Shown piece after piece: positions 15,943 through 24,692 of a stretch of 64,000 nucleotides of DNA. The translations under genes were made by a program, and so were the position numbers. Position 1 is the stretch's first letter, and every line of letters starts with the position of its first letter. Source of the stretch: Pseudomonas silvicola (GTDB lineage Bacteria; Pseudomonadota; Gammaproteobacteria; Pseudomonadales; Pseudomonadaceae); contig NZ_CP093280.1 in assembly GCF_026651855.1 (NCBI RefSeq), positions 4,008,001-4,072,000 on the forward strand, read 5' to 3'. The notes beneath the pieces were generated by a model, which saw nothing but the letters and a program-made list of their open reading frames with translations, had not been told where the DNA came from and did no database searches.

Positions 15943-17787
15943 ATGAGCCATCTCATCCAAGTCAAGGACCTGCGGGTCAACGCCTGCGGCGACAGCGGCG
16001 AAACCGAGATCGTCAAGGGTGTGAGTTTCAGCCTGGAGCGCGGCGAAGTACTGGCGCTGATCGGCGAGTCGGGTTCGGGCAAGACCACCATTGCCCTGTC
16101 GCTGCTGGGCTATGCGCGCCGTGGCTGCCGCATCGCCGGCGGTGAAGTGCGGGTGGGTGATCAAGACGTGTTGACCCTGAGCGAGGGCGAACTGCAAGCC
16201 CTGCGTGGCAACCGGGTGAGCTACGTGGCGCAGAGCGCCGCGGCGGCTTTCAACCCGGCGCACCGCCTGATCGATCAGGTGCTCGAAGGTGCGCTGATCC
16301 ACGGTGTGGGCGGCAGCCGCGAGCAATTGCGGGCAAAGGCCATCGAGTTGTTCCGCGACCTGGCCCTGCCAGACCCCGAACACATCGGCGAGCGTTACCC
16401 GCACCAGGTCTCGGGCGGGCAGTTGCAGCGCGTCATGGCCGCCATGGCGCTGATCAGCGACCCCCTGCTGGTGGTGCTCGACGAGCCGACCACGGCGCTG
16501 GACGTCACCACCCAGATCGAGGTGCTGCGGGCCTTCAAGCGCGTGGTGCGCGAGCGTGGCGCCACGGCGGTGTACGTCAGCCATGACCTGGCGGTGGTGG
16601 CACAGATGGCCGACCAGATCATCGTGCTCAAGGGCGGGCAGATTCTCGAAGACAACGGCACCGCCGCGCTGCTCAAGTCGCCGAACCATGAATACACCCG
16701 CCGTTTGCTGGAGGCCGCGCGCCCGGCGGCGAAGATTCGCGTCGACGACGTGGCCCGGGGCAACACGCCGTTGCTGACCCTGCGCGGGCTGACCGCCGGC
16801 TATGGCCCTCGCGACCTGCACGGGCTGCCGCGCATCCGCGTGCTGGAAGACATCGACCTGACCCTGCACCGGGGGCAGGCCATCGGCATCATCGGCGAGT
16901 CAGGCTCGGGCAAGTCTACCCTGGCGCGGGTGGTGGCCGGCTTGCTGCAACCGGCGCGTGGCGAGGTCATGTTCGACGGCCAGCCCTTGTCCGGTGACCT
17001 GCAGGGGCGTTCGCCAGACCAGTTCCGGCGCATACAGATGGTGTTCCAGAACGCCGACACCGCGCTCAACCCCATGCACAGCATCGCCAATATTCTTGGC
17101 CGCCCCTTGCGGGCGTGCCACGGGCTGAAAGGCGCCGCCCAGCGCCAGCGCATCGATGAACTGCTGGACCTGGTGAAGCTGCCGCGCAGCCTGGCTGAAC
17201 GGCGCCCTGGCGCCCTGTCGGGCGGGCAGAAACAGCGGGTCAACCTGGCCAGGGCCTTGGCCGCCAAGCCGGACCTGATTCTGTGCGACGAGGTGACCTC
17301 GGCCCTGGACACGGTGGTGGGGGCGGCCATTCTGGAGCTGCTGGCCGAACTGCGCCGTGAGCTGGGGGTGTCGTACCTCTTCATCAGCCACGACATTTCC
17401 ACCGTGCGCGCCCTGTGTGACGACGTGGCGGTGATGTACAGCGGCCACATCGTTGAAAGCGGCAGCCGCCAGGCGCTGGGGCAGGCACCGTTCCATCCTT
17501 ACACCAACCTGTTGATCAACTCGGTGCCGGCCCTGCGCCAGGGCTGGCTGGAAAGCACGGCGGTGGCGTGCAAGCTGCCGCCCATCAGCGCGCCCACCGC
17601 CAACCAGCGCGAATTGTGCACGTTCCTCAACCGTTGCCCGCTGCGGGTGGAAGGGTTGTGCAACCACACCGCGCCCAACCGCCGGGTGATCGCCGGTGGC
17701 AGCGAGATTCTCTGCCACCTGGACAGCCCGCAACTGGCCGCTGGCCAACCGACCCTTGTCTTGCCCGCTCAGGGAGCCTACGCATGA
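15943..17787 (+). CDS. Fused dual ABC ATPase (DppD-DppF type)
   Basis: 614 residues holding two complete ATPase domains that are separate DppD and DppF proteins in many bacteria. Domain 1 has Walker A GESGSGKTT (about 42-50), signature VSGGQLQRV and Walker B LLVVLDEPT. Domain 2 has GESGSGKST, LSGGQKQRV and LILCDEVTSALD. The last about 70 residues form the oligopeptide-transporter C-terminal motif with spaced cysteines (CTFLNRCPLRVEGLC...C). It energises uptake through the two permeases. Its stop overlaps the ferredoxin-like gene (ATGA), coupling import to the catabolic enzymes. Confidence 0.93.
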   Translation: MSHLIQVKDLRVNACGDSGETEIVKGVSFSLERGEVLALIGESGSGKTTIALSLLGYARRGCRIAGGEVRVGDQDVLTLSEGELQALRGNRVSYVAQSAAAAFNPAHRLIDQVLEGALIHGVGGSREQLRAKAIELFRDLALPDPEHIGERYPHQVSGGQLQRVMAAMALISDPLLVVLDEPTTALDVTTQIEVLRAFKRVVRERGATAVYVSHDLAVVAQMADQIIVLKGGQILEDNGTAALLKSPNHEYTRRLLEAARPAAKIRVDDVARGNTPLLTLRGLTAGYGPRDLHGLPRIRVLEDIDLTLHRGQAIGIIGESGSGKSTLARVVAGLLQPARGEVMFDGQPLSGDLQGRSPDQFRRIQMVFQNADTALNPMHSIANILGRPLRACHGLKGAAQRQRIDELLDLVKLPRSLAERRPGALSGGQKQRVNLARALAAKPDLILCDEVTSALDTVVGAAILELLAELRRELGVSYLFISHDISTVRALCDDVAVMYSGHIVESGSRQALGQAPFHPYTNLLINSVPALRQGWLESTAVACKLPPISAPTANQRELCTFLNRCPLRVEGLCNHTAPNRRVIAGGSEILCHLDSPQLAAGQPTLVLPAQGAYA

Positions 17788-18092
17788 GTGCCCGTTTTGT
17801 CCGCTTGGCCGAGCAGCAACGCCCGGCCGTTCACTTGCTGGTCGATGGCCAGCCGGTTCAGGCGCTGGAAGGCGACACGCTGATGGTGGCGCTGCTGACC
17901 AGCGGCGACAGCCTGCGCGGCTCTGAATTCGACAACGGCCGGCGCGCCGGCTTCTGCCTGATGGGCGCCTGCCAGGACTGCTGGGTATGGACCCGCGACG
18001 GCGAGCGCCTGCGCGCGTGCGGCGAAGACGTGCGCGAGGGCCTGGATATTCTTACCTCACAACCGGAGGCGGCATGGCCACTGCGCGGGTAA
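17784..18092 (+). CDS. (2Fe-2S) ferredoxin-like subunit of heterotrimeric amine/opine oxidase (gamma)
   Basis: 102 residues. The cluster-binding cysteines are in CLMGACQDCWVWTRDGERLRAC, a plant-ferredoxin style C-x4-C-x2-C...C set. Proteins of this size are the small subunit of HcnABC, octopine/nopaline oxidase and D-hydroxyproline dehydrogenase complexes, where they pass electrons between flavins. It overlaps the ATPase gene by 4 bp and the next flavoprotein by 19 bp, so the three subunits are tightly coupled. Confidence 0.88.
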   Translation: MSARFVRLAEQQRPAVHLLVDGQPVQALEGDTLMVALLTSGDSLRGSEFDNGRRAGFCLMGACQDCWVWTRDGERLRACGEDVREGLDILTSQPEAAWPLRG

Positions 18093-19450
18093 CCATTGTT
18101 GGCGCCGGGCCCGCGGGCATCCGCTGCGCCGAAACCCTGTTGGCGGCCGGTATTCGCCCGACGCTGGTGGACGAGGGGCGTCGCGCGGGCGGGCAGATTT
18201 ACCGCCGCCAGCCCGAGGGCTTCACCCGGGACTACCGTCAACTGTACGGCAGCGAGGCCGGCAAGGCCCAGGCCCTGCACGAACGTTTCGACCAGGTGCG
18301 CGGGCAGCTGGATTACCGCCCCGATACCCTGGTGTGGAACCTGGCCGACCAGCAACTGTGCTGTGTCAGCCAGGGCCGCCATACGGCGCTCGAATACGAC
18401 GCGCTGGTGCTGTGCACCGGCGCCACCGACCGGCTGCTGCCGGTGCAGGGCTGGCAGTTGGCGGGCACCTACAGCCTGGGCGGCGCACAGATCGCGCTGA
18501 AGGCCCAGGCGGTGTCCATCGGTGCCAGCGTGGTGTTCATGGGCACGGGGCCGCTGCTGTACCTGGTGGCCAGCCAGTACGTGAAGGCTGGTGCCAAGGT
18601 GGCTGCCGTTCTGGACACCTCGCCGCTGTATTCGCGGCTGCGCGCCGCGCCAAAATTGCTGGCCCGCCCGGGCGTGCTGGCCACCGGCATCGGTTTGCTG
18701 GCCGGGTTGTACCAGGCGGGTGTGGCCGTGCACCTGGGCGTCACGCCGTTGCACATTGATGGCGACGAACGCACGGGTGTGCAGGGCGTGACCGTGCGCA
18801 CGGGCAAAGGCGCGACCTTGCGGGTGGGCTGCGACGCCGTCGCCCTGGGCTACCACCTGCGCCCCGAAACTCAACTGGCGGACCTGGCCGGTTGCGCCTT
18901 CACGTTCGACGAGGCATCTGGCCAGTGGCTGGTGCAGACCGATCAAGACGGCCGCACCTCATTGGCCAGCGTCTACGCCGCTGGCGATGGTGCGCGTATT
19001 CGTGGCGCGGACGCGGCAGAGGCGGCGGGGCGCCTGGCGGCCCTGGCGTTGTTGAGTGACCTGGGTGTGCCGGTGTCGTCGGGCGCGGCCGAGGCCCAAC
19101 GGCGCGTCCTGGCGCAGATGGAGCGCTTCCGCCTGGGCCTCACCGAGGCGTTTCCATGGCCGGCGGCGCAGGTTCAGCACTTGCCGGACGAAGCCATCGT
19201 CTGCCGCTGCGAGATGATCAGCGCCGGCGAACTGCGTGGCGTGGTGCGCGAAAAGGGCGCCTGCGAGGTCAACCGCGCCAAGGCGTTCAGCCGGGTGGGC
19301 ATGGGCCGGTGCCAGGGCCGTTACTGCTCTCAGGCCGGGGCCGAGATCATCGCGGCCGCGGCCGGGGTGCCGGTCAAGGAAGTGGGGCGCCAACGTGGCC
19401 AGGCCCCGGTCAAGCCATTGACCTTGAACCTGCAGGAGGTGCAGGCATGA
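18074..19450 (+). CDS. FAD/NAD(P)-binding subunit with Bfd-like [2Fe-2S] C-terminus (opine oxidase alpha, HcnB/OoxA-like)
   Basis: 458 residues from ATG 18074. An N-terminal dinucleotide motif TIVGAGPAGIRCAE (7-20) is followed by a second in VVFMGTGPLLYLVASQY, then the usual VYAAGDGARIRGADAAEAAG flavin loop. The C-terminal about 90 residues carry a Bfd-like [2Fe-2S] domain (CRCEM...VGMGRCQGRYC). This is the alpha subunit layout of octopine/nopaline oxidase and cyanide synthase HcnB. It likely receives electrons from the substrate-oxidising beta subunit encoded next and passes them to the respiratory chain. The substrate is unknown. Confidence 0.88.
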   Translation: MATARVTIVGAGPAGIRCAETLLAAGIRPTLVDEGRRAGGQIYRRQPEGFTRDYRQLYGSEAGKAQALHERFDQVRGQLDYRPDTLVWNLADQQLCCVSQGRHTALEYDALVLCTGATDRLLPVQGWQLAGTYSLGGAQIALKAQAVSIGASVVFMGTGPLLYLVASQYVKAGAKVAAVLDTSPLYSRLRAAPKLLARPGVLATGIGLLAGLYQAGVAVHLGVTPLHIDGDERTGVQGVTVRTGKGATLRVGCDAVALGYHLRPETQLADLAGCAFTFDEASGQWLVQTDQDGRTSLASVYAAGDGARIRGADAAEAAGRLAALALLSDLGVPVSSGAAEAQRRVLAQMERFRLGLTEAFPWPAAQVQHLPDEAIVCRCEMISAGELRGVVREKGACEVNRAKAFSRVGMGRCQGRYCSQAGAEIIAAAAGVPVKEVGRQRGQAPVKPLTLNLQEVQA

Positions 19451-20616
19451 ACGTGCAACAGGCCGATGTAGTCATCGTGGGCGGCGGCTTCATGGGCGCG
19501 GCCGCCGCGTTTTTCCTGCGCCAGCATGGGCGCTCGGTGATTGTGCTGGAACGTGACCAGATCGGTCAGTACGCCAGCGGCGTCAACTTCGGCAATGTCC
19601 GCCGCCAGGGCCGTTACCTGTGCCAGCTGGAACTGTCCAACCGCTCGTATCACCTGTGGAAGCGCCTGCCGGAATTGATCGGCGAAGACCTGGAGTTTCT
19701 GCCCAGCGGGCACATGCGGGTGTGTTATGACGCGGCGCACATCGCCGATCTGGAGGCCTACGCCCAGGCGCCGGAAGCCCGTGAACTGGACTTGCAGATT
19801 TTCAGTGGCAAGGCCTTGCACGAGCGCTTCCCGTTTCTGGGGCCGGAAGTTCAGGGCGGTTCCTACGCGCCCCACGACGGTCACGCCAACCCGCGCCTGG
19901 CGGCCCCGGCGTTTGCCCGCGCCGCTGTCCGCGCGGGGGCCACGGTGCATGAGCGCACCGAGGTGCGCGAGGTGCAAAAGGTAGGCGGTGACTTCCACAT
20001 CGAGACCAGTGACGGGCGCCGCTTCAGCGCGCCCAACCTGCTGGTGACCGCGGGCGCCTGGGGCGACAGGCTGTCGGCGCAGTTCGGTGAACCGGTGCCG
20101 CTGGACACCAACGGCCCGCAGATGGCGGTGACGGAGCCGGTGCCCTACGCCTTGAAAACAGTGATTGGCGTGTACACCAAGGTTCCGGAAGAAGTGATCT
20201 ACTTCCGCCAGATCGCCCGTGGCAACATCGTCATTGGCGGCGGTTACCGCAGCAAGCCGGACATGCTCAACCGCCGCGCCCACGTGGATCCGCGCAGCAT
20301 CCTCAACCAGATCAGCCAGATGCGCCGGCTGGTGCCGGGCATTGCGCCGTTGAACATCATTCGGGTGTGGAGCGGTATCGAGAGCTATACGCCGGACTCG
20401 TTGCCGATCATGGGCCCCAGCGGCCAGGTCGACGGCCTGTACTACGCCTTTGGTTTCTGCGGCGCCGGCTTCCAACTGGGCCCCGGCGTAGGCGCGGTCA
20501 TGGCTGAACTGATCGCCACCGGCAGCACCAGCACGCGTATTCATGATTTCCAGATCAACCGGTTTGCACCTGCCACCTCCATGAACGCGCTCATGAAGCC
20601 AGCTAGAACACACTGA
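19447..20616 (+). CDS. FAD-dependent oxidoreductase, DAO family (opine oxidase beta, HcnC/OoxB-like)
   Basis: 389 residues. FAD motif VVIVGGGFMGAAAAFFL near the start and GIESYTPDSLPIMGPSG and FGFCGAGFQLGPGVGAV near the end match sarcosine oxidase beta/HcnC/OoxB-type amine oxidases. It probably carries the site that oxidises the secondary amine, giving a free amino acid plus a keto acid or aldehyde. The ATG overlaps the alpha-subunit stop by 4 bp. It is the last gene of the tightly packed block that starts at the permeases. Confidence 0.88.
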   Translation: MNVQQADVVIVGGGFMGAAAAFFLRQHGRSVIVLERDQIGQYASGVNFGNVRRQGRYLCQLELSNRSYHLWKRLPELIGEDLEFLPSGHMRVCYDAAHIADLEAYAQAPEARELDLQIFSGKALHERFPFLGPEVQGGSYAPHDGHANPRLAAPAFARAAVRAGATVHERTEVREVQKVGGDFHIETSDGRRFSAPNLLVTAGAWGDRLSAQFGEPVPLDTNGPQMAVTEPVPYALKTVIGVYTKVPEEVIYFRQIARGNIVIGGGYRSKPDMLNRRAHVDPRSILNQISQMRRLVPGIAPLNIIRVWSGIESYTPDSLPIMGPSGQVDGLYYAFGFCGAGFQLGPGVGAVMAELIATGSTSTRIHDFQINRFAPATSMNALMKPARTH

Positions 20617-20641
20617 TGCATTGACATTCAACAGCCGACCC

Positions 20642-20729
20642 GGTGGGACCGGGCGAAGCTCGGGAAAGACGCACCGCGTACGCTCAGCCAGTGCGCAGTG
20701 CTTCATTCCCGAGCTTCGTCCGGTGCCAC
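20642..20729. repeat. Inverted GTGGGACCGGGCGAAGCTCGGGAA-type repeat pair
   Basis: A 25-base element (20642-20666) faces an imperfect inverse copy (20706-20729) in the gap between the oxidase genes and argE. Related copies occur at 32308 and 37647-37737. Confidence 0.6.
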
Positions 20730-20764
20730 GGAGAGCATAATGACCTCATCCTGAGTGGCCACTC

Positions 20765-21922
20765 ATGAACCCACGCACACTCGACATTCTCAACCAACTG
20801 ATCAGCTTTGATACCACGTCGTCCCAGTCCAACCTGGCGTTGATTCACTGCGTGCAGCAACGACTCGAGGCCAAGGGTATCGAAACCCGCCTGGTGCATG
20901 ACGATGCCGGTACCAAGGCCAACCTGTTCGCCACTGTCGGCCCCAGGGACGTGCCCGGCGTGCTGCTGTCCGGTCACACCGATGTGGTGCCCGTGGCCGG
21001 CCAGGCGTGGACCAGGCCGCCGTTCCAGGCCACCGTCAGTGACGGCAAGCTGTACGGCCGTGGCGCCTGCGACATGAAGGGTTTCATCGCCGTGGCCATC
21101 GATACGCTGCTGACGGCCGCCGACCAGCCGCTCAGCCGGCCGCTGCAATTGGCCCTGTCCTATGACGAGGAAATCGGCTGCGTGGGCGTGCGCCGCCTGC
21201 TGGATGTGTTGCACCTGGCGCCACAGCGGCCGTTCCTGTGCATCGTCGGCGAGCCCACCCAGATGCACTTCGCCCTTGGCCACAAGGGCAAGGCCTCGTA
21301 CCGCGTGCAGTGCCACGGCCAGGAAGCGCATTCGTCCCTGGCACCACTGGCGGCCAACGCCATTCACCTGGCCAGCGACTTCATCACCCGGCTGCGCGCC
21401 ACCCAACAACGCCTGCAAGCGCAGGGTGCCCATGATGATGCTTACGATATCGCCTACAGCACCGTGCACGTCGGGCGTATCGATGGCGGCAAGGCGCTGA
21501 ACATCGTGCCCAACCTGTGCACCCTGGAATTCGAGATTCGCCACCTGCCGGCCGATGATCCCGAGGTGATGCTGGCGGACCTGGCCGAGCAGGCCGAGGC
21601 CATTGCCCGCGAGGCGAAGAAGGTCAGTGGCGTGGCCGACATCCACATCGAAACCCTCAACGCGTACCCGGGCCTGGAAACCTCGCCGACGGTAGAGGCG
21701 GTGCGCTGGCTGAAGGCATTCGCCCCGGCCGAAACGGCCCAGGTCAAAGTCGCCTTTGGTACCGAGGGCGGGCTGTTCGCCCAACGCCTGAACGTGCCGG
21801 TGGTGGTCTGCGGGCCGGGTTCCATCGAGCAGGCGCACAAGCCTGACGAGTACGTGGAACTGGCACAACTGCAGGCCTGCGAACACCTGCTGCACACCCT
21901 GTTGCAGGGCGTGCGCGGCTGA
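20765..21922 (+). CDS. argE: M20 family deacylase, acetylornithine deacetylase (ArgE)-like
   Basis: 385 residues. It has the dinuclear zinc ligands of the ArgE/DapE family: SGHTD (69-73, His71 and Asp73), GRGACDMKG with Asp103, DEE (134-136) as catalytic Glu and bridge, and GEPT with Glu163. It hydrolyses an N-acyl bond of an amino acid. Pseudomonas makes ornithine through ArgJ, so an ArgE-like enzyme beside catabolic genes more likely deacylates the imported compound or an intermediate than serves arginine synthesis. That last point is inference. Confidence 0.85.
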   Translation: MNPRTLDILNQLISFDTTSSQSNLALIHCVQQRLEAKGIETRLVHDDAGTKANLFATVGPRDVPGVLLSGHTDVVPVAGQAWTRPPFQATVSDGKLYGRGACDMKGFIAVAIDTLLTAADQPLSRPLQLALSYDEEIGCVGVRRLLDVLHLAPQRPFLCIVGEPTQMHFALGHKGKASYRVQCHGQEAHSSLAPLAANAIHLASDFITRLRATQQRLQAQGAHDDAYDIAYSTVHVGRIDGGKALNIVPNLCTLEFEIRHLPADDPEVMLADLAEQAEAIAREAKKVSGVADIHIETLNAYPGLETSPTVEAVRWLKAFAPAETAQVKVAFGTEGGLFAQRLNVPVVVCGPGSIEQAHKPDEYVELAQLQACEHLLHTLLQGVRG

Positions 21923-22047
21923 GCAGGCAGCTCATGCTGCCTGGCCGCCGATTTCAGCATTCGGCACTGTTGCCGGGGCGTATTCGGCATCGCCCCGGCG
22001 ACGCATGTTTTTAGACTGGTCCTACCACGACTCACAGGATCAGCCCC

Positions 22048-23505
22048 ATGTTGCGCAACCGCTTGAAAGACCCCACCCTGCTGGCCGAACGGGCCTATAT
22101 CAACGGGCAATGGCTGGCTGCCGATGACGGCGCCACCCTGGAGGTGCTCGACCCGGCCACCGGCCAGTGCATCGCCCACGTACCGGCCCTGCAGGGTGCC
22201 GAAACCCGCCGCGCCATCGAGGCCGCCGAAGCGGCGTTGCCGGCGTGGCGTGAACGCCCGGCGGCGCAGCGTGCCTTGCTGCTGGAGGCCTGGTACCAGG
22301 CGATTCTGGACAACCTGGACGACCTGGCACTGATCATGACCCTGGAGCAAGGCAAGCCCCTGGCCGAGGCCCAGGGCGAGATCCGCTACGCCGCCAGCTT
22401 CGTCAAATGGTTCGCCGAGGAAGCCCGACGCCAGTACGGCGAGACCATTCCTTCGCCCAGTGGCGACCGTCGTCTGTTGACGCTCAAGCAGCCGGTGGGC
22501 GTCTGCGCCGCCATCACCCCCTGGAATTTCCCCACCGCCATGATCACCCGCAAGTGCGCGCCAGCGTTGGCGGCGGGGTGCACCATCGTGGTCAAACCTT
22601 CGGACCTGACGCCGTTGTCGGCCCTGGCCCTGGCGGTGCTGGCCGAGCGGGTGGGCATTGCGGCCGGGGTGTTCAACGTGGTGACCGGCATGCCCCAGGG
22701 CATCGGCGGCGAGCTGACCGGCAACCCTGCCGTGCGCAAGATATCCTTTACCGGCTCCACCGCCGTTGGCCGGCTGCTGATGCGCCAGAGCGCCGAACAC
22801 ATCAAGCGCCTGAGCCTGGAACTGGGTGGCAACGCGCCGTTCATTGTGTTTGATGATGCCGACATCGAGCAGGCAGTGGCGGGGCTGATGCAGAGCAAGT
22901 TCCGCAACGCCGGGCAGACGTGCGTGTGCGCCAACCGCATCTTGGTGCAAACGGGGATTTACGCGCGCTTTGCCGCGCGGTTGCTGCAGGAAGTGGCAAC
23001 GCTGAAGGTCGGCAACGGCCTGGAGGCAGGCGTCACCCTGGGGCCGTTGATCAACCAGGCCGCCGTGGAAAAAGTCGCGCGCCATGTGGATGACGCCCTG
23101 GGGCAGGGCGCGCGGCTGTTGTGCGGCGGTGTGCCAGAGGCGGCCAGCCCCTTCGTCGAGCCCGTGGTGCTGGCGGATGTCACGGCTGACATGCTGTGCA
23201 CCCGCGAGGAAACCTTCGGCCCGCTGGTGCCCTTGATTCGCTTCGACACCGAAGCCCAGGCGGTCGCCATCGCCAACGACACCCCCTACGGGCTGGCGGC
23301 CTATTACTTCACCCAGAACCTGCAACGTTCATGGCGGGTAGGGGAGGCATTGGAGTTTGGCATGGTGGGGCTCAATACCGGGGCCATCTCCATGGAAGTC
23401 GCGCCGTTTGGTGGCGTGAAGCAATCCGGGCTGGGCCGTGAAGGTTCGCGCTACGGGCTGGACGAATACCTGGAAATCAAGGCGTTTCACATCGGCGGGC
23501 TGTAA
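22048..23505 (+). CDS. gabD: NAD(P)-dependent succinate-semialdehyde dehydrogenase-type enzyme (GabD-like)
   Basis: 485 residues, close to E. coli GabD (482). Catalytic Cys292 in NAGQTCVCANR and general base Glu258 in LSLELGG are present, with the cofactor motifs ITPWNFP (156-162), KPSD (Lys183) and FTGST (234-238). It oxidises a semialdehyde to the acid, probably succinate semialdehyde. AGGATC lies 8 bases before the ATG. A GabT-like aminotransferase 1.2 kb away makes a GABA-to-succinate branch plausible. Confidence 0.85.
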   Translation: MLRNRLKDPTLLAERAYINGQWLAADDGATLEVLDPATGQCIAHVPALQGAETRRAIEAAEAALPAWRERPAAQRALLLEAWYQAILDNLDDLALIMTLEQGKPLAEAQGEIRYAASFVKWFAEEARRQYGETIPSPSGDRRLLTLKQPVGVCAAITPWNFPTAMITRKCAPALAAGCTIVVKPSDLTPLSALALAVLAERVGIAAGVFNVVTGMPQGIGGELTGNPAVRKISFTGSTAVGRLLMRQSAEHIKRLSLELGGNAPFIVFDDADIEQAVAGLMQSKFRNAGQTCVCANRILVQTGIYARFAARLLQEVATLKVGNGLEAGVTLGPLINQAAVEKVARHVDDALGQGARLLCGGVPEAASPFVEPVVLADVTADMLCTREETFGPLVPLIRFDTEAQAVAIANDTPYGLAAYYFTQNLQRSWRVGEALEFGMVGLNTGAISMEVAPFGGVKQSGLGREGSRYGLDEYLEIKAFHIGGL

Positions 23506-23517
23506 CCGCGGCAGGCT

Positions 23518-23538
23518 CGGTCCCTCCCTGAGGGACCG
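23518..23538. terminator. Bidirectional hairpin terminator between convergent genes
   Basis: CGGTCCCTC-CCT-GAGGGACCG is a perfect 9-bp stem with a 3-base loop. It fills the 41-bp gap between the ends of the gabD-like and ghrA-like genes. It has no T-run. Confidence 0.6.
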
Positions 23539-23546
23539 GGCGGGGG

Positions 23547-24473
23547 TCAGTAGCCGTCGGCGCGGTCGATCTGGCCGTTCAGAGGTTCGCCGCGCTGGTG
23601 GCGGCGGATGTTGTCCAGCAGCACGGCAAAGGCGCTGTCCGGCTGGGTCATGGCAGCGATGTGCGGTGTCAGCACAATGCCGGGGTGCTGCCAGAAAGGG
23701 TGGTCGGCCGGGGCCGGCTCAACCCCCAGCACGTCCAGCACCGCGCCGCTCAACTGGCCGCTGGCCAAGGCCGTCAGCAGGTCGGCTTCGTTCAGGTGTG
23801 CCCCACGGCCCATGTTGATCAGGGCAGCGCCCCTGGGCAGTTGCTCGAACAAGGAACGGTCGAGGATGCCGCGGGTCTGCTCGGTCAACGGCAGCAGGCA
23901 GATCAGGATGTCGCACTGGCCGAGAAAGGCAGGCAACTGCGCAGGACCGGCGAAACACTCGACCCCTGTCAGCTGATGCGCGCTGCGCGCCCAGCCCGAT
24001 AGCGCAAAACCCAGCCCCTGCAGACACTTGACGATGGCCTTGCCCTGCTGCCCCATCCCCATCACTCCGACGCGACGCTGGCTGGCGGGCACCAGCGCCC
24101 GCGCTTCCCATGCCCCGGCCTGCTGCTGGGCACGGTAGCGCAGCATGTCGCGGTGCAGGCTCAGCACCGCCCAGGTAGCGTATTCGCACATGCCCTGGGT
24201 GATGCCTGGGTCGAGCATGCGCGCCACCGGCAAGTGCGGGGGCAGTGCGGACAGGTTCAACTGGTCGACCCCGGCGGATATCGCCAGCAAGGCCTTGAGG
24301 TTGGGCAGCAGGGTGGCCAGGTCATCGGGTGCCTGCCACGCGGCCAGGTATTCGATCTCCGCAGGGTTGCCGATGTCGGGCCACTGGCGGAACTCGATGT
24401 CGGGGGCGTGGGCGGCGAACAGCTGTCGCCAGCGCTCGCCTCGCTGGGGGTCGGCTTTGTAGAGCAGGGCCAT
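23547..24473 (-). CDS. ghrA: D-isomer 2-hydroxyacid dehydrogenase, glyoxylate/hydroxypyruvate reductase A-like
   Basis: 308 residues from ATG 24473, with AAGGAC about seven bases upstream. It has the Rossmann motif VGVMGMGQQGKAIVKCL (about 140-156) and the family signature NMGRGAHLNEADLLTAL. The catalytic triad is in NMGRG (Arg), VEPAPADHPF (Glu) and LTPHIAA (His). The short N-terminal lobe (MALLYKADPQRGERWRQ) is GhrA-like. It reduces glyoxylate, hydroxypyruvate or another 2-keto acid with NADPH. It is the only minus-strand gene in the island and faces the aminotransferase gene across a 219-bp divergent region. It could handle a keto acid released from an opine-type substrate. Confidence 0.85.
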   Translation of the reverse strand: MALLYKADPQRGERWRQLFAAHAPDIEFRQWPDIGNPAEIEYLAAWQAPDDLATLLPNLKALLAISAGVDQLNLSALPPHLPVARMLDPGITQGMCEYATWAVLSLHRDMLRYRAQQQAGAWEARALVPASQRRVGVMGMGQQGKAIVKCLQGLGFALSGWARSAHQLTGVECFAGPAQLPAFLGQCDILICLLPLTEQTRGILDRSLFEQLPRGAALINMGRGAHLNEADLLTALASGQLSGAVLDVLGVEPAPADHPFWQHPGIVLTPHIAAMTQPDSAFAVLLDNIRRHQRGEPLNGQIDRADGY

Positions 24474-24692
24474 GGGGGAGTCCTTGTCGGGGGAGTCAGG
24501 CTGTTGAAGCGTTCGTTCAATAAAGCCCTCATCCCATTGTGCCCCATCCCCGCCAAGCGATTCTGCCGTTTGCGCCCCGCAAAACAGTCGATGTGCCCTT
24601 GCTGGCCGGCAACTTCGGCCACGTCGCCTCCGCGCAACCCGTACTCTGGAATGCATCGAAACCCACCGCGGGCATGGCCACAGGAAGCTTTC